Source of the DNA: Sphingomonas flavescens
GTDB lineage: Bacteria > Pseudomonadota > Alphaproteobacteria > Sphingomonadales > Sphingomonadaceae
NCBI RefSeq assembly: GCF_030866745.1
Contig: NZ_CP133016.1
Coordinates: 1,240,001 to 1,304,000, forward strand
Direction of reading: 5' to 3'
DNA: 64,000 nucleotides
Position 1 is the stretch's first letter. Every line of letters starts with the position of its first letter. This document shows, piece by piece, positions 1 to 8,636 of this stretch. The notes under the pieces were generated by a model. It did no database searches. It was not told the DNA's origin and saw nothing but the letters and a program-made list of their open reading frames with translations. The translations under genes and the position numbers were made by a program.

Positions 1-111
1 GGGGGTAAGGTTAAGCCGCATCAGGCACCCCGTTCTGACGCGACAAGCCGCCCAGCGCGGCGCGTGCTTCATCCCCGCTTGAACAGTTTCGCGCTGTAAT
101 CAGAGGTTTTC

Positions 112-747
112 ATGATCCCGAAACTCAGCAGCGGAGCGCTGGCGCTCGCGCTTGTCCTCTCGCATCCCGCAAAAACCGCATCGCCGGAGCCAGACCTGGA
201 CACCGTTCGGGCCGCGACCCAGCGGTTTAAGGACGTCAAGGTCGCGCTTGCCGAAGGCTACGTCCGCGATCCGTCCGACATGTGCGACACGGCCACCAAC
301 ATGGGTCGTCCGGCAAGCCTTGGCGGAATGGGTATTCACTTCTTCCGTCCCGACCTTCTCGGCATCAAGGGACCGCCAAACCCGCGGGTGAACGGCAACG
401 GCACGCACACGGATTTCACCAAGCCGTCGGTGCTCATCTACGAACCGCAAGCTGACGGATCGCTCACGCTGGTCGCGGTCGAAAACCTGGTGTTCAAACT
501 GGCGTGGCGAGAGGCGGGCCATAATGCGCCGCCGAGCTTCCATGGGGTCGCGTACGACCTGATGGAAGACAATCCAGCGACCAAGGTCGATGAGGCGCAC
601 ATGTTCGAGCCGCATTACGACCGACACGTCTGGCTGTTCCGCGACAATCCCAACGGGGTGTTCGCGCAGTATAATCCGAAGGTGAGTTGCGCGGCCCACA
701 AGCCGGCCATGGCAGGTGCCATGAGCCACCATGACGCGGGGCACTAG
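112..747 (+). CDS. Secreted hypothetical protein
   Basis: This 211-residue protein starts at ATG 112 behind an AGAGG ribosome-binding site. A hydrophobic signal peptide of about 23 residues ends near AKTA. The mature part is rich in Gly, Asn, Asp and His, has two Cys (about C59 and C196) and a His-rich tail (SHHDAGH), so metal binding is possible but unproven. I do not recognise a named family. An export signal and typical high-GC codon use support a real periplasmic or extracellular protein. Its stop overlaps the convergent erpA stop by 4 bp. Bases 1-111 upstream hold no gene I can support; an ATG on the minus strand at 21 could begin a gene running off the left edge. Confidence 0.7.
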   Translation: MIPKLSSGALALALVLSHPAKTASPEPDLDTVRAATQRFKDVKVALAEGYVRDPSDMCDTATNMGRPASLGGMGIHFFRPDLLGIKGPPNPRVNGNGTHTDFTKPSVLIYEPQADGSLTLVAVENLVFKLAWREAGHNAPPSFHGVAYDLMEDNPATKVDEAHMFEPHYDRHVWLFRDNPNGVFAQYNPKVSCAAHKPAMAGAMSHHDAGH

Positions 748-1076
748 ACGGAGAAGCTGGATCCGCAGCCGCAGCCCGACTGGGCATTCGGGTTGGTGAC
801 TTTGAAGGCAGCGCCGCCGAGATCCTCGACGAAATCGACCGCCGAACCGCGGACCAGCTCGAGGCTCATCGGGTCGACGACGAGGCGAACACCGTCGGTC
901 TCGGCAACCTGGTCGTCGGCTTCCGGCGCGGACGCGAGTTCGAATTTGTAGGTGAAGCCCGCACAGCCGCCGCCATCGACCGCAAGTCGCAGGATGGCCG
1001 GCTTGGCCTGCCGCTCGGCGATCCAGGCCACGCGGCGTGCAGCGCTAGGCGTCAGGATAATCTGAGGTTCGGTCAC
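744..1076 (-). CDS. erpA: Iron-sulfur cluster insertion protein ErpA
   Basis: A-type carrier that delivers Fe-S clusters to apo-enzymes in the cytoplasm. The roughly 110-residue product has the HesB/IscA/ErpA fold signature with three cluster-binding cysteines: one in GGGCAGF near residue 45 and two in the C-terminal SGCGCGSSFS motif. I chose the GTG at 1076 because the product then starts with TEPQIILTPSAA, the usual ErpA N-terminus. The frame stays open to 1187, but that part is Arg/Trp-rich and runs into the upstream peptidase gene. It lies 38 bp downstream of the co-directional M23 peptidase gene. SufA or IscA are alternatives, but the ending and lone context favour ErpA. Confidence 0.93.
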   Translation of the reverse strand: MTEPQIILTPSAARRVAWIAERQAKPAILRLAVDGGGCAGFTYKFELASAPEADDQVAETDGVRLVVDPMSLELVRGSAVDFVEDLGGAAFKVTNPNAQSGCGCGSSFSV

Positions 1077-1113
1077 AAGCACGAAATAGGAAGCCCGGTT
1101 GGGCCGAACAATA

Positions 1114-2163
1114 TCAGTGGCCGCCGCCGGGGCCGCCCATGGCCACTGCGTCCATCGACGCCGCACCCGAACGGCGCTGCATCGCAAGAACGTAATCGGT
1201 CGATTTCATGAAGGGGATCGGGTTGACCGCGCGACCGTCGATCCGGACTTCATAGTGCAGGTGGTTGCCGGTCGAGCGTCCGGTGGAGCCCATTCGCCCG
1301 ACTTGCTGGCCGCGCTTAACGTGATCGCCCGCCGAGACGAGGACCGCCGACATATGGCCATAGCGCGTGGTGATGCCGCGTCCGTGGTCGATCTCGACCA
1401 GATTGCCGTAGCCGCCGCTGTTCCAGCCGGCGCGAAGTACGACACCATCGGCGGTGGCGTAGATGGGCGTCCCATAGGCGCCGGACAGGTCGATGCCGGG
1501 GTGCATGGCCGCGGCGAATTTGAAGGGATCCGAGCGGACACCGAAGCCGCTGGTGAACGTCACGCTGGCGCGGATCGGCTTGTCGGACGGGACGGCAATG
1601 ACGCCGTCCTGCAGCTGATCGAGCTTCTTCCAGCTGTCGAAGAGCGCCTTGAAGCTGGCGTTGGCAACGCCCTCGAACGGGCCACCGACACCGGTCGGGC
1701 TGCCGACGCGAGCGGGGCTGATGCCTAAGCGCTTCAGCTCGGCGGCGGTGACCTGGTAACGGACGTCAAGTGCCTTCGCGACGAGCGCGGCCTGCTCGAG
1801 CTGCGCTTTTTCCACGCGAGCGAGCGGGCCTTCATTGCCGAGCTTGCCGCTGGCGGCAGCAGCAACCAAGGAGGGATCAATCTTATGGCCGGCAAGCGCG
1901 GCTTCGATAATCGCCTGGCGGCGCTCAATCATCTGCGCGCGCGCTTCGGTGGCCGCCGGCAAAGCAGCCGCCGCCGGGGCGTACGGGCGGGACAGCAGTT
2001 GGCCAGTTGCGTAGCTTGCCCATCCCACGATGGTCAGCAGAACAACGAAAAACACCGCCTGAAGCGGTGCGGAAATCCGGAAGCGGCGAAGCTTCGTGCC
2101 GTCGTGAATGAAAAAATCGCGATCGCGAAACAGGCCGGTCGTCGTGGCCAGAAGTTGCGTCAT
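1114..2163 (-). CDS. M23 family membrane-anchored metallopeptidase
   Basis: A predicted peptidoglycan endopeptidase or LytM-type division factor of about 349 residues. After a short basic N-terminus there is one membrane segment (about residues 30-55, VFFVVLLTIVGWASYATG), a coiled periplasmic stretch, then a C-terminal M23 domain. Zinc and catalytic motifs are visible: MHPGIDLSG (H and D), a GH in YGHMSAV, and HLHYEVR. Because the LytM metal ligands are intact it is probably active rather than a degenerate EnvC/NlpD activator. I prefer the ATG at 2163 (MTQLLATT) to the one at 2217, whose added residues do not look like a membrane-protein start. It may be transcribed with erpA. Confidence 0.85.
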   Translation of the reverse strand: MTQLLATTTGLFRDRDFFIHDGTKLRRFRISAPLQAVFFVVLLTIVGWASYATGQLLSRPYAPAAAALPAATEARAQMIERRQAIIEAALAGHKIDPSLVAAAASGKLGNEGPLARVEKAQLEQAALVAKALDVRYQVTAAELKRLGISPARVGSPTGVGGPFEGVANASFKALFDSWKKLDQLQDGVIAVPSDKPIRASVTFTSGFGVRSDPFKFAAAMHPGIDLSGAYGTPIYATADGVVLRAGWNSGGYGNLVEIDHGRGITTRYGHMSAVLVSAGDHVKRGQQVGRMGSTGRSTGNHLHYEVRIDGRAVNPIPFMKSTDYVLAMQRRSGAASMDAVAMGGPGGGH

Positions 2164-2481
2164 GCGTCCCGCTCCACCATCGGGATGCGCAAACAGGCGC
2201 ACCGCCGAATGTCCCAAATCTAAAGGAGCTCCCCAGCCCCGCCGTCCGCGCGAATTGCCCCACCGCGCTCCGGCCCGACAGACACTGCTTTCGGATGGTT
2301 AACAAATTCAACCGCAATCGACCGATCGCGGGACGAGTCGTCAGGACGACACGGTGAATGGAAGATTCTCGGAGCATCCCGCCCCTCTTCTCGTCCAAGC
2401 GAAAGCGAAAAATCCGGATTTCCGCGAATCTTTCGCGCTGCCTTGCGAGCGCCGCAATCAACCGTACAAGCGGCCTCGGGC

Positions 2482-2526
2482 CACGCCGTCCCAACGCGGC
2501 GCGTGCTCTCTGCGAGGAGAGTTGAA
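2482..2526 (+). promoter_or_regulatory. Candidate structured leader of serC (serC RNA-like)
   Basis: The 363-bp gap from 2164 to 2526 holds no gene I can support. Just before serC it can fold into two adjacent hairpins. The first pairs CACGCCG (2482-2488) with CGGC..GTG (2497-2505, two bulged bases). The second pairs CTCTC (2506-2510) with GAGAG (2517-2521), which hides the GGAG ribosome-binding site of serC at 2527. A cis-regulatory serC RNA is known upstream of alphaproteobacterial serC genes, and position and RBS sequestration fit, but I could not compare it with the covariance model. Confidence 0.4.
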
Positions 2527-3660
2527 ATGGTTGAACGTCCCGCGGCGCGTCCTGCGCGTCCATATTTCTCGTCTGGTCCCTGCGCAAAGCCGCCGGGCTG
2601 GTCACTATCTTCCTTCGATATCGAGGCGCTTGGACGCTCGCATCGCGGCGCCATCGGCAAAGCGCGGCTGGCGGAGGCGATCGAGCGCACGCACGCGCTG
2701 CTCCAGCTTCCGGCGGATTACAAACTGGGCATCGTCCCCGCTTCCGACACCGGCGCCATGGAAATGGCCATGTGGGCGCTGCTCGGCACGCGGCCAGTGA
2801 CGATGCTGGCATGGGAAAGCTTCGGCGCGGGGTGGGTCACCGATGTCGCGAAGCAACTGAAGCTGGATGCTGACATCCGGACGGCGGATTATGGAAAAAT
2901 TGCCCGGTTGGAGGGCATCGATCCGGCAAGCGACATCGTCTTCACCTGGAACGGGACGACGAGCGGCGTGCGGGTGCCCGATGCCGATTGGATCGCCGCG
3001 GATCGCACCGGCCTTTCTATCTGCGATGCGACGTCGGCCGCCTTCGCGCAGCCGATTGATTGGCAAAAGATCGATGTGGGCACATTCAGCTGGCAAAAGG
3101 CACTTGGTGGCGAAGCGGCGCACGGAATGATCGTGCTTTCGCCGCGCGCGATTGAGCGGCTCGAGGGCGAGCCTGCTCCCCGCCCGCTCCCGAAGATCTT
3201 CCGCCTGACCAAGGGTGGCAAGCTCATCGATGGGATTTTCCACGGCGAGACCATCAACACCCCATCGATGCTGTGCGTCGAGGACTGGCTGCATGCAATC
3301 GGGTGGGCCGAGCAACTCGGCGGTCTCGACGCATTGATCGCGCGCGCAAACGCCAATGCACAGGCGCTGGACGCGTGGGTCGCGGAAGCGGCTTGGATCG
3401 AGCACCTCGCAACCGATCCGGCGATCCGATCGAACACGTCGGTATGTCTGCAATTCAGCGATCGAAGCGATCCTGAAACAAACACCAAGCGGCAGAAAGC
3501 GATGGCGAAGCTGCTGGAGCAGGAGGACGCCGCTTATGACATCGGCGCTTACCGGGACGCGCCGCCGGGCCTGCGAATCTGGTGCGGTGCGACCGTGGAA
3601 ACCGCCGACATCGACGCACTCGGGCCGTGGCTCGATTGGGCCTGGGAGATGACGAAGTGA
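2527..3660 (+). CDS. serC: Phosphoserine aminotransferase
   Basis: PLP enzyme converting 3-phosphohydroxypyruvate and glutamate to phosphoserine; it also serves pyridoxine synthesis. The 377-residue length and the opening RPYFSSGPCAKPPGW match the alphaproteobacterial-type SerC. The probable PLP lysine is K191 in TFSWQKALGG. ATG 2527 was chosen because a GAGGAGAG ribosome-binding site lies 6 bp upstream and the product then starts at the conserved N-terminus; the longer frame from 2443 adds only non-conserved residues. The stop overlaps the serA GTG (GTGA), so the two enzymes are translationally coupled. Confidence 0.95.
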   Translation: MVERPAARPARPYFSSGPCAKPPGWSLSSFDIEALGRSHRGAIGKARLAEAIERTHALLQLPADYKLGIVPASDTGAMEMAMWALLGTRPVTMLAWESFGAGWVTDVAKQLKLDADIRTADYGKIARLEGIDPASDIVFTWNGTTSGVRVPDADWIAADRTGLSICDATSAAFAQPIDWQKIDVGTFSWQKALGGEAAHGMIVLSPRAIERLEGEPAPRPLPKIFRLTKGGKLIDGIFHGETINTPSMLCVEDWLHAIGWAEQLGGLDALIARANANAQALDAWVAEAAWIEHLATDPAIRSNTSVCLQFSDRSDPETNTKRQKAMAKLLEQEDAAYDIGAYRDAPPGLRIWCGATVETADIDALGPWLDWAWEMTK

Positions 3661-5246
3661 GCAATGCAGTTAACGTCCTGATCGCGGACAAGATGGATCC
3701 GCGCGCTGCGGCGGTGTTTCGTGACCGTGGCATTACGGTTGACGAAAAGCCCGGCCTGACGCCTGAAGAGCTCAGCGCCATCATCGGCGGCTATGATGGC
3801 GTCGCCGTGCGCAGCTCGACGAAGATCGGCGCCGCGGCAATGGATGCGGCCCTGCCGCGGCTGAAAGTGATCGGACGCGCCGGAATTGGCGTCGACACGA
3901 TCGACGTGCCCGCTGCTTCGGCACGCGGCATCGTGGTGATGAACACGCCCTTCGGCAATTCTATCACGACGGCCGAGCATGCCATCGCGATGCTGTTCGC
4001 ACTGGCCCGCGAAATTCCGCAGGCCGATCAGTCGACCCAGGCAGGCAAGTGGGAAAAGAACCGGTTCATGGGGGTCGAACTGGCCGGTAAGACGCTCGGC
4101 CTGATCGGCTGCGGCAATATCGGCTCGATTGTCGCCGACCGGGCGCATGGCCTCAAGATGAAGGTCGCCGCGTTCGATCCATTCTTGTCGCCGGAGCGGG
4201 CGGTGGAGCTCGGCGTCGACAAGGTCGAGCTCGACGAGCTGCTCGCGCGCGCCGACTTCATCACTTTGCACACGCCGCTAACCGATCAGACGAGGGGCAT
4301 CCTTAGCCGGGATGCGCTGGCGAAGACCAAGCCGGGCGTGCGTATTGTCAATTGCGCACGCGGCGGCTTGATCGATGAAGCGGCGCTCAAGGAAGGCCTT
4401 GAAAGCGGCCACATCGCCGGCGCGGCGCTGGACGTGTTCGCGCAGGAGCCGGCGAAGGAGAACGCGCTGTTCGGGACGCCGGGCCTGATCTGCACGCCGC
4501 ATCTCGGCGCGTCGACAACCGAAGCGCAGGTCAACGTCGCAATCCAGATCGCCGAGCAGATGAGCGACTTCCTGTTGCTTGGCGGCATTACCAACGCCGT
4601 GAACGTCCCATCGCTGTCGGCGGAAGAGGCGCCGCGCCTGAAGCCGTACATGGCGCTTGCCGAAAAGCTTGGGCGGTTGGTTGGGCAGATTGCCGGAACT
4701 TCGATCCGCTCGATCGACGTCGAGGTCGAAGGCGCCGCCGCCGCGCTCAACATCAAACCGGTCACCGGCGCCGTGTTAGCAGGGCTGATGCGGACCTGGT
4801 CGGACACCGTGAACATGGTGAACGCGCCTTATCTGGCCAAGGAACGCGGCATCGGCGTTCGGGAAATCCGCAATGAGGGCGAAGGCGACTACCATACGCT
4901 GGTCGCGGTGACCGTCGGCACGGATGACGGCCCGCGCCGGGTCGAGGGCACTTTGTTCGGCAATCGCGCGCCGCGTCTGGTCAAAATTTTCGATATTCCG
5001 GTGGAAGCAGAATTGACCGGCCAAATGATTTACATCGTGAACAACGACCAGCCGGGGTTCATCGGCGCACTCGGCACGCGACTGGGGGAAAATGGCCTGA
5101 ATATCGCGACGTTCAACCTTGGCCGCCGCCAGGAGCGGGGCGAAGCTATCGCCTTGGTAGCAGTGGATGATCCGATTACGCCGGCAGTGGCGCAGCAGTT
5201 GCGCGATTTGCCGGGGGTACGCGAAGTGGTGCCGCTAAGCTTCTGA
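3657..5246 (+). CDS. serA: D-3-phosphoglycerate dehydrogenase
   Basis: First enzyme of serine synthesis, oxidising 3-phosphoglycerate with NAD. The 529-residue product is the long form: substrate/NAD domains (about 1-315), an intervening domain, and a C-terminal ACT domain (about 455-529). The dinucleotide motif GLIGCGNIG lies near residue 150. The catalytic triad is R235 (NCARGGLID), E264 (AQEPAKE) and H282 (TPHLGAST). GTG 3657 overlaps the serC stop and follows GGGAGAT, and it gives the expected start SNAVNVLIADKM. A terminator follows directly. The ACT domain suggests allosteric control, but serine sensitivity cannot be read from sequence. Confidence 0.96.
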   Translation: MSNAVNVLIADKMDPRAAAVFRDRGITVDEKPGLTPEELSAIIGGYDGVAVRSSTKIGAAAMDAALPRLKVIGRAGIGVDTIDVPAASARGIVVMNTPFGNSITTAEHAIAMLFALAREIPQADQSTQAGKWEKNRFMGVELAGKTLGLIGCGNIGSIVADRAHGLKMKVAAFDPFLSPERAVELGVDKVELDELLARADFITLHTPLTDQTRGILSRDALAKTKPGVRIVNCARGGLIDEAALKEGLESGHIAGAALDVFAQEPAKENALFGTPGLICTPHLGASTTEAQVNVAIQIAEQMSDFLLLGGITNAVNVPSLSAEEAPRLKPYMALAEKLGRLVGQIAGTSIRSIDVEVEGAAAALNIKPVTGAVLAGLMRTWSDTVNMVNAPYLAKERGIGVREIRNEGEGDYHTLVAVTVGTDDGPRRVEGTLFGNRAPRLVKIFDIPVEAELTGQMIYIVNNDQPGFIGALGTRLGENGLNIATFNLGRRQERGEAIALVAVDDPITPAVAQQLRDLPGVREVVPLSF

Positions 5247-5255
5247 CCAAAGAAA

Positions 5256-5283
5256 AAGGGCGCCCCGTTTCCGGGGCGCCCTT
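5256..5283 (+). terminator. Rho-independent terminator after serA
   Basis: A perfect 10-bp G/C stem (gggcgccccg, 5258-5267, with cggggcgccc, 5272-5281), loop TTTC, extended by two A-T pairs, starts 10 bp after the serA stop. An A-rich flank upstream (AGAAAAA) means it may also serve minus-strand transcripts, although the facing lipoprotein gene ends 38 bp away. Confidence 0.85.
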
Positions 5284-5320
5284 CGACCGGCCTTCTGCGT
5301 GCGGAAGGCTAGTCGATAAC

Positions 5321-5584
5321 TTAGTTGGCGCTGTTGCCGTCGGCGTCCGCACCGTTGCGGACCGAGTCGGCCTTCACTTCGCCGGCGTTGCGAACGGCGT
5401 CCGCAGCGTTGTCGGCATTCGCCTGGATATTGTCCGAGGCGTTGTCGGCATTGGCTTCGATGTTGTCGGCAACATTTTCAGCATTCGCTTCGATGTTATC
5501 GGCAGTCGCTTCCTGCGGGCTCTTGTTGCACGCTGCGAGCGAGCCGAGGCCGAGGGCAATCGCCAGAACGGTGGTGGTCTTCAT
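5321..5584 (-). CDS. Small lipoprotein with 11-residue DNI(E/Q)ANA repeats
   Basis: An 87-residue predicted lipoprotein. The N-terminus is a lipoprotein signal (MKTTTVLAIALGLGSLAAC) with the lipidated Cys at about residue 19. The mature part is almost entirely repeats of 11 residues of the form xDNIEANADNA, about four copies, then a degenerate AVRNAGEVKADSVRNGAD stretch. An 11-residue period suits a right-handed coiled coil on the periplasmic face of a membrane. An ATG three codons upstream (5593) is possible, but the AGGGG site is better spaced for 5584. I do not know a characterised family for it. Confidence 0.72.
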   Translation of the reverse strand: MKTTTVLAIALGLGSLAACNKSPQEATADNIEANAENVADNIEANADNASDNIQANADNAADAVRNAGEVKADSVRNGADADGNSAN

Positions 5585-5734
5585 GATCTGCATTCCCCTA
5601 TTGGTTTCGTTCGCATCCGCGTCGGGACGCGTCGCGGAACAGCTATACGCGTGGCGGCCGAATTCTGTTCCGTCAAGCTAACGATATGCGCGCGAATAGT
5701 CTCGCGTCTCGCTCGGCCTTCTCGAACCAGGCAT

Positions 5735-6013
5735 TCAGAATCGATTCTCTCGGCCGTGGAAGATCCGCAGTACGCGGATTTCGGTACCCACGAGTTCGTA
5801 CCTCAAAATGTAGCGTGCGAAGCGCAGTTCGCGGACTTCGCGTGGATCGAATTCGCTTAGCCTGGAACCCATCCTGTTGAAATGAAGCAATTTTTTGGGA
5901 GTCTCGTTTAGCGCTGCCTCAACCTCATCTGCCTTTGCGGTATCGTGGGCGGCGATGAAATCCACAAGACGGTCAACATCATGCAAGGCCTGAAGCGACC
6001 ACCTGATGGTCAC
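5735..6013 (-). CDS. RelE/ParE-family toxin
   Basis: Type II toxin candidate of 92 residues. The ParE/RelE fold is indicated by IRWSLQALHDVDRLVDFIAA at the N-terminus and the typical ending VLRIFHGRENRF. ParE members block DNA gyrase and RelE members cut mRNA; the sequence is closer to ParE, but the target is inference. It starts with GTG at 6013, overlapping the antitoxin stop by 4 bp (GTGA), so translation is probably coupled to the antitoxin. Confidence 0.88.
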   Translation of the reverse strand: MTIRWSLQALHDVDRLVDFIAAHDTAKADEVEAALNETPKKLLHFNRMGSRLSEFDPREVRELRFARYILRYELVGTEIRVLRIFHGRENRF

Positions 6014-6276
6014 GCAGCGCGCTTCGCACTTCGAGCTTTCCGACGGGCCGCGAAATGCCTCTCAACTTCGTCCTGACTCAAAGATTCACCGCGATCCATG
6101 GCCTCGATCGCCTCCATCGTTAGTTCGTATCGCCGTTCTTCTTCGGCCAACCATTCAGCGACCGCCTCGCGAACGATCCAGCTCTTGCTGCGGTCAATCC
6201 GGTCCGCGACCTCGTCCAGCCTAGAAACGAGATCGTCCGGCAGCTTTGCGGTGACCACCCTTCCATCGTCCGCCAT
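6010..6276 (-). CDS. CopG/RHH-type antitoxin
   Basis: An 88-residue antitoxin for the downstream ParE-like toxin. The N-terminal half has a ribbon-helix-helix pattern (VVTAKLPDDLVSRLDEVAD, then DRSKSWIVREAVAEWL), which dimerises, binds its own promoter and should repress the operon. The charged C-terminal half (RRYELTMEAIEAM onward) probably wraps the toxin. ATG 6276 gives the standard N-terminus; the extra 23 residues from an upstream ATG are hydrophobic and lie in the AT-rich promoter region. Weak ribosome-binding site. Confidence 0.87.
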   Translation of the reverse strand: MADDGRVVTAKLPDDLVSRLDEVADRIDRSKSWIVREAVAEWLAEEERRYELTMEAIEAMDRGESLSQDEVERHFAARRKARSAKRAA

Positions 6277-6320
6277 ATTGATGTCCAATCTCAGGTATTC
6301 AAATACAATAATCTTCAATA

Positions 6321-6497
6321 TGGACCAATATAGATCCATAAACAACGATTGTTGTCCGACCTGTTTCCATTGGGAATGTCGGCCAACCCATGTTTCTTAT
6401 TGCAGAATAGAACGAAACAAGAACTACAAACATGTTCACTGTGGATGAATCCGTTACATCGAGGCATCCATCTACTTTGGTCCAAACTGGACCAAAG
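6321..6497. promoter_or_regulatory. AT-rich control region with repeated TGGACCAA half-sites
   Basis: The stretch 6277-6546 between the divergent antitoxin and purA genes is clearly more AT-rich than its surroundings. It contains TGGACCAA at 6321-6328 and a perfect 10-bp inverted repeat with a 3-bp spacer at 6475-6497 (CTTTGGTCCA aac TGGACCAAAG) made from the same 8-mer. A smaller inverted repeat, ACAAC-gatt-GTTGT, lies at about 6342-6355. These look like operator elements, perhaps for the RHH antitoxin or for a regulator of purA. No protein-coding gene is supported here. Confidence 0.55.
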
Positions 6498-6546
6498 CCA
6501 TTGAGCTTTCTAAGGCCGCGGCGTTTGCACAGCCGAGGAATCAAAA

Positions 6547-7836
6547 GTGGGAAACGTCACCGTCATTGGCGCCCAGTGGGGTGACGAAGGCAAAGGCAAG
6601 ATCGTCGACTGGCTGGCCAGCCGCGCCGACGTCGTTGTCCGGTTTCAGGGTGGGCACAACGCGGGTCATACCCTCGTCGTCGGAGACCAGACTTATAAGC
6701 TATCGCTGCTCCCGTCGGGCATTGTGCGCGGCACACCGTCGGTCATCGGCAATGGCGTGGTACTCGATCCGTGGGCGCTGAAGGCTGAAATCGAGCGGAT
6801 TGCTGCACAGGGTGTCGAAGTTACCCCGGACGTGCTGATGATCGCGGACAATTGCCCGCTGATCTTGCCGATCCACCGCGACCTCGATGCCCTTCGCGAA
6901 GATGCTTCGGGTGCGGGCAAGATCGGCACGACGCGCCGCGGCATCGGTCCGGCCTACGAAGACAAGGTTGGCCGCCGCGCCATCCGGGTATGCGACCTGG
7001 CCAAGCTGGATGACGTTGCGCCGCTGCTCGACCGTCTGTGCGCGCACCATGACGCGCTTCGCGCCGGTTTTAACGAACCGCCGATCGATCGTGAGCGCCT
7101 CCTCTCCGACCTGCGCGAAATCGCCGGCTTCGTGCTGCCCTATGCGCGGCCCGTCTGGCGCGATCTCGACCAGGCGCTGCAACAAGGCAGAAAGATGCTG
7201 TTTGAAGGGGCACAGGGCGTGCTGCTCGACGTGGACCACGGCACTTATCCGTTCGTCACTTCATCGAACACGGTTGCCGGCACGACTGGCTCCGGGGCGG
7301 GCATGGGCCCCCGCGCGGCGGGTTTCGTGCTGGGCATCGTCAAGGCTTACACCACGCGCGTTGGGTCAGGTCCCTTCCCGACCGAACAGGAAAATGAAGT
7401 CGGCCAGCGGCTCGGCGAACGCGGCCATGAATTTGGAACCGTCACCGGGCGCAGTCGGCGCTGCGGCTGGTTCGACGCGGTGCTTGTGCGTCAGGCAGCT
7501 GCGGTCAGCGGCGTGACGGGGATTGCGCTTACCAAGCTCGACGTGCTCGATGGCTTCGAGACGATCAGGATCTGCACGGGATATCGTCTTGACGGCGAAA
7601 TCATCGATTACCTCCCAGCCCATGCCGCGGACCAGGCGCGGGTCGAGCCAGTCTACGAAGAAATTGAGGGCTGGCCCGGGTCGACGCAGGGCGCGCGAAG
7701 CTGGGCGGAACTTCCCGCACGTGCAATCAAATACGTCCGCCGCATCGAAGAACTGATTCGCTGCCCCGTGGCGCTGGTCAGCACCTCCCCGCAACGCGAC
7801 GATACGATCCTCGTCCGCGACCCCTTCGCCGGTTAA
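6547..7836 (+). CDS. purA: Adenylosuccinate synthetase
   Basis: First committed step from IMP to AMP: IMP, aspartate and GTP give adenylosuccinate. The 429-residue protein has the N-terminal signature [16 protein letters not shown] (GTP loop and catalytic Asp) and the conserved [12 protein letters not shown] region, at the usual family length. It starts with GTG 6547 behind a GAGGA site. Its stop overlaps the stop of the convergent fabI gene by 4 bp. A palindrome 50 bp upstream could be a control site. Confidence 0.97.
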   Translation: MGNVTVIGAQWGDEGKGKIVDWLASRADVVVRFQGGHNAGHTLVVGDQTYKLSLLPSGIVRGTPSVIGNGVVLDPWALKAEIERIAAQGVEVTPDVLMIADNCPLILPIHRDLDALREDASGAGKIGTTRRGIGPAYEDKVGRRAIRVCDLAKLDDVAPLLDRLCAHHDALRAGFNEPPIDRERLLSDLREIAGFVLPYARPVWRDLDQALQQGRKMLFEGAQGVLLDVDHGTYPFVTSSNTVAGTTGSGAGMGPRAAGFVLGIVKAYTTRVGSGPFPTEQENEVGQRLGERGHEFGTVTGRSRRCGWFDAVLVRQAAAVSGVTGIALTKLDVLDGFETIRICTGYRLDGEIIDYLPAHAADQARVEPVYEEIEGWPGSTQGARSWAELPARAIKYVRRIEELIRCPVALVSTSPQRDDTILVRDPFAG

Positions 7837-8636
7837 GCGACGGAGATGTCAGGGGCGTCTTCGGCCTTCATGCCGATCACGTGATAGCCGCTGTCGACGT
7901 GATGTGTCTCGCCGGTGACACCGGACGAAAGGTCGCTCAACAGATATAGGCCAGCCCCGCCGACGTCCTCGATCGTGACGTTGCGGCGAAGGGGCGAATT
8001 ATATTCATTCCACTTCATGATGTAGCGGAAGTCGCCGATGCCGCTGGCAGCGAGCGTCTTGATCGGTCCGGCCGAGATAGCGTTCACGCGAATGCCTTCG
8101 GGGCCGAGGTCCATCGCCAGATATTTGACGCTGGCTTCAAGGCCCGCCTTGGCGACGCCCATGACGTTGTAGTGCGGGATCACCTTCTCTGCGCCGTAAT
8201 AGGTGAGCGTCAGCATCGACCCACCGTTGGTCATCAGCCGGCGCGCCCGCTGGGCAACCGCCACGAAGCTGTAGACCGAGATGTTCATGGTCATGAGGAA
8301 GTTGTCCATCGACGTATCGACGAACTTGCCGCGCAATTCGTTCTTGTCGGAATAGCCAATGGCGTGAACGACGAAATCGAGTGTTTCCCACCGCTCCTTG
8401 AGCGCGTCGAAAGTCCGGTCGAGCGCCTTCATGTCCGAAACGTCGCAGTCGACCAGCAAGTCGGAACCGAGTTCGGCGGCCAGCGGACGCACGCGCTTTT
8501 CCAGCGCGTCCCCTTGATAGGAGAAGGCCAGTTCCGCCCCCTGACTATGCAGCGCGCGTGCAATACCCCACGCCAGCGAACGGTCGTTCGCCAGCCCCAT
8601 GATCAATCCGCGCTTGCCTTGCATCAGTCCGCTCAA
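7833..8636 (-). CDS. fabI: Enoyl-ACP reductase (NADH)
   Basis: Last reduction step of fatty-acid elongation. The 267-residue SDR-family protein has the FabI cofactor motif [17 protein letters not shown] and catalytic Tyr and Lys at Y156 and K163 (YNVMGVAK), the E. coli numbering. The start is a TTG at 8636 overlapping the stop of the upstream YihY/BrkB gene (TTGA); an ATG four codons in (8624) is the alternative. The arrangement suggests co-translation with the membrane protein gene upstream. Confidence 0.95.
   Translation of the reverse strand: MSGLMQGKRGLIMGLANDRSLAWGIARALHSQGAELAFSYQGDALEKRVRPLAAELGSDLLVDCDVSDMKALDRTFDALKERWETLDFVVHAIGYSDKNELRGKFVDTSMDNFLMTMNISVYSFVAVAQRARRLMTNGGSMLTLTYYGAEKVIPHYNVMGVAKAGLEASVKYLAMDLGPEGIRVNAISAGPIKTLAASGIGDFRYIMKWNEYNSPLRRNVTIEDVGGAGLYLLSDLSSGVTGETHHVDSGYHVIGMKAEDAPDISVA

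Noticed and set aside
6299..6544. A minus-strand open frame of 81 residues across the AT-rich region
   Set aside because: It fills exactly the palindromic promoter region, has no ribosome-binding site or codon bias, and lacks recognisable motifs.
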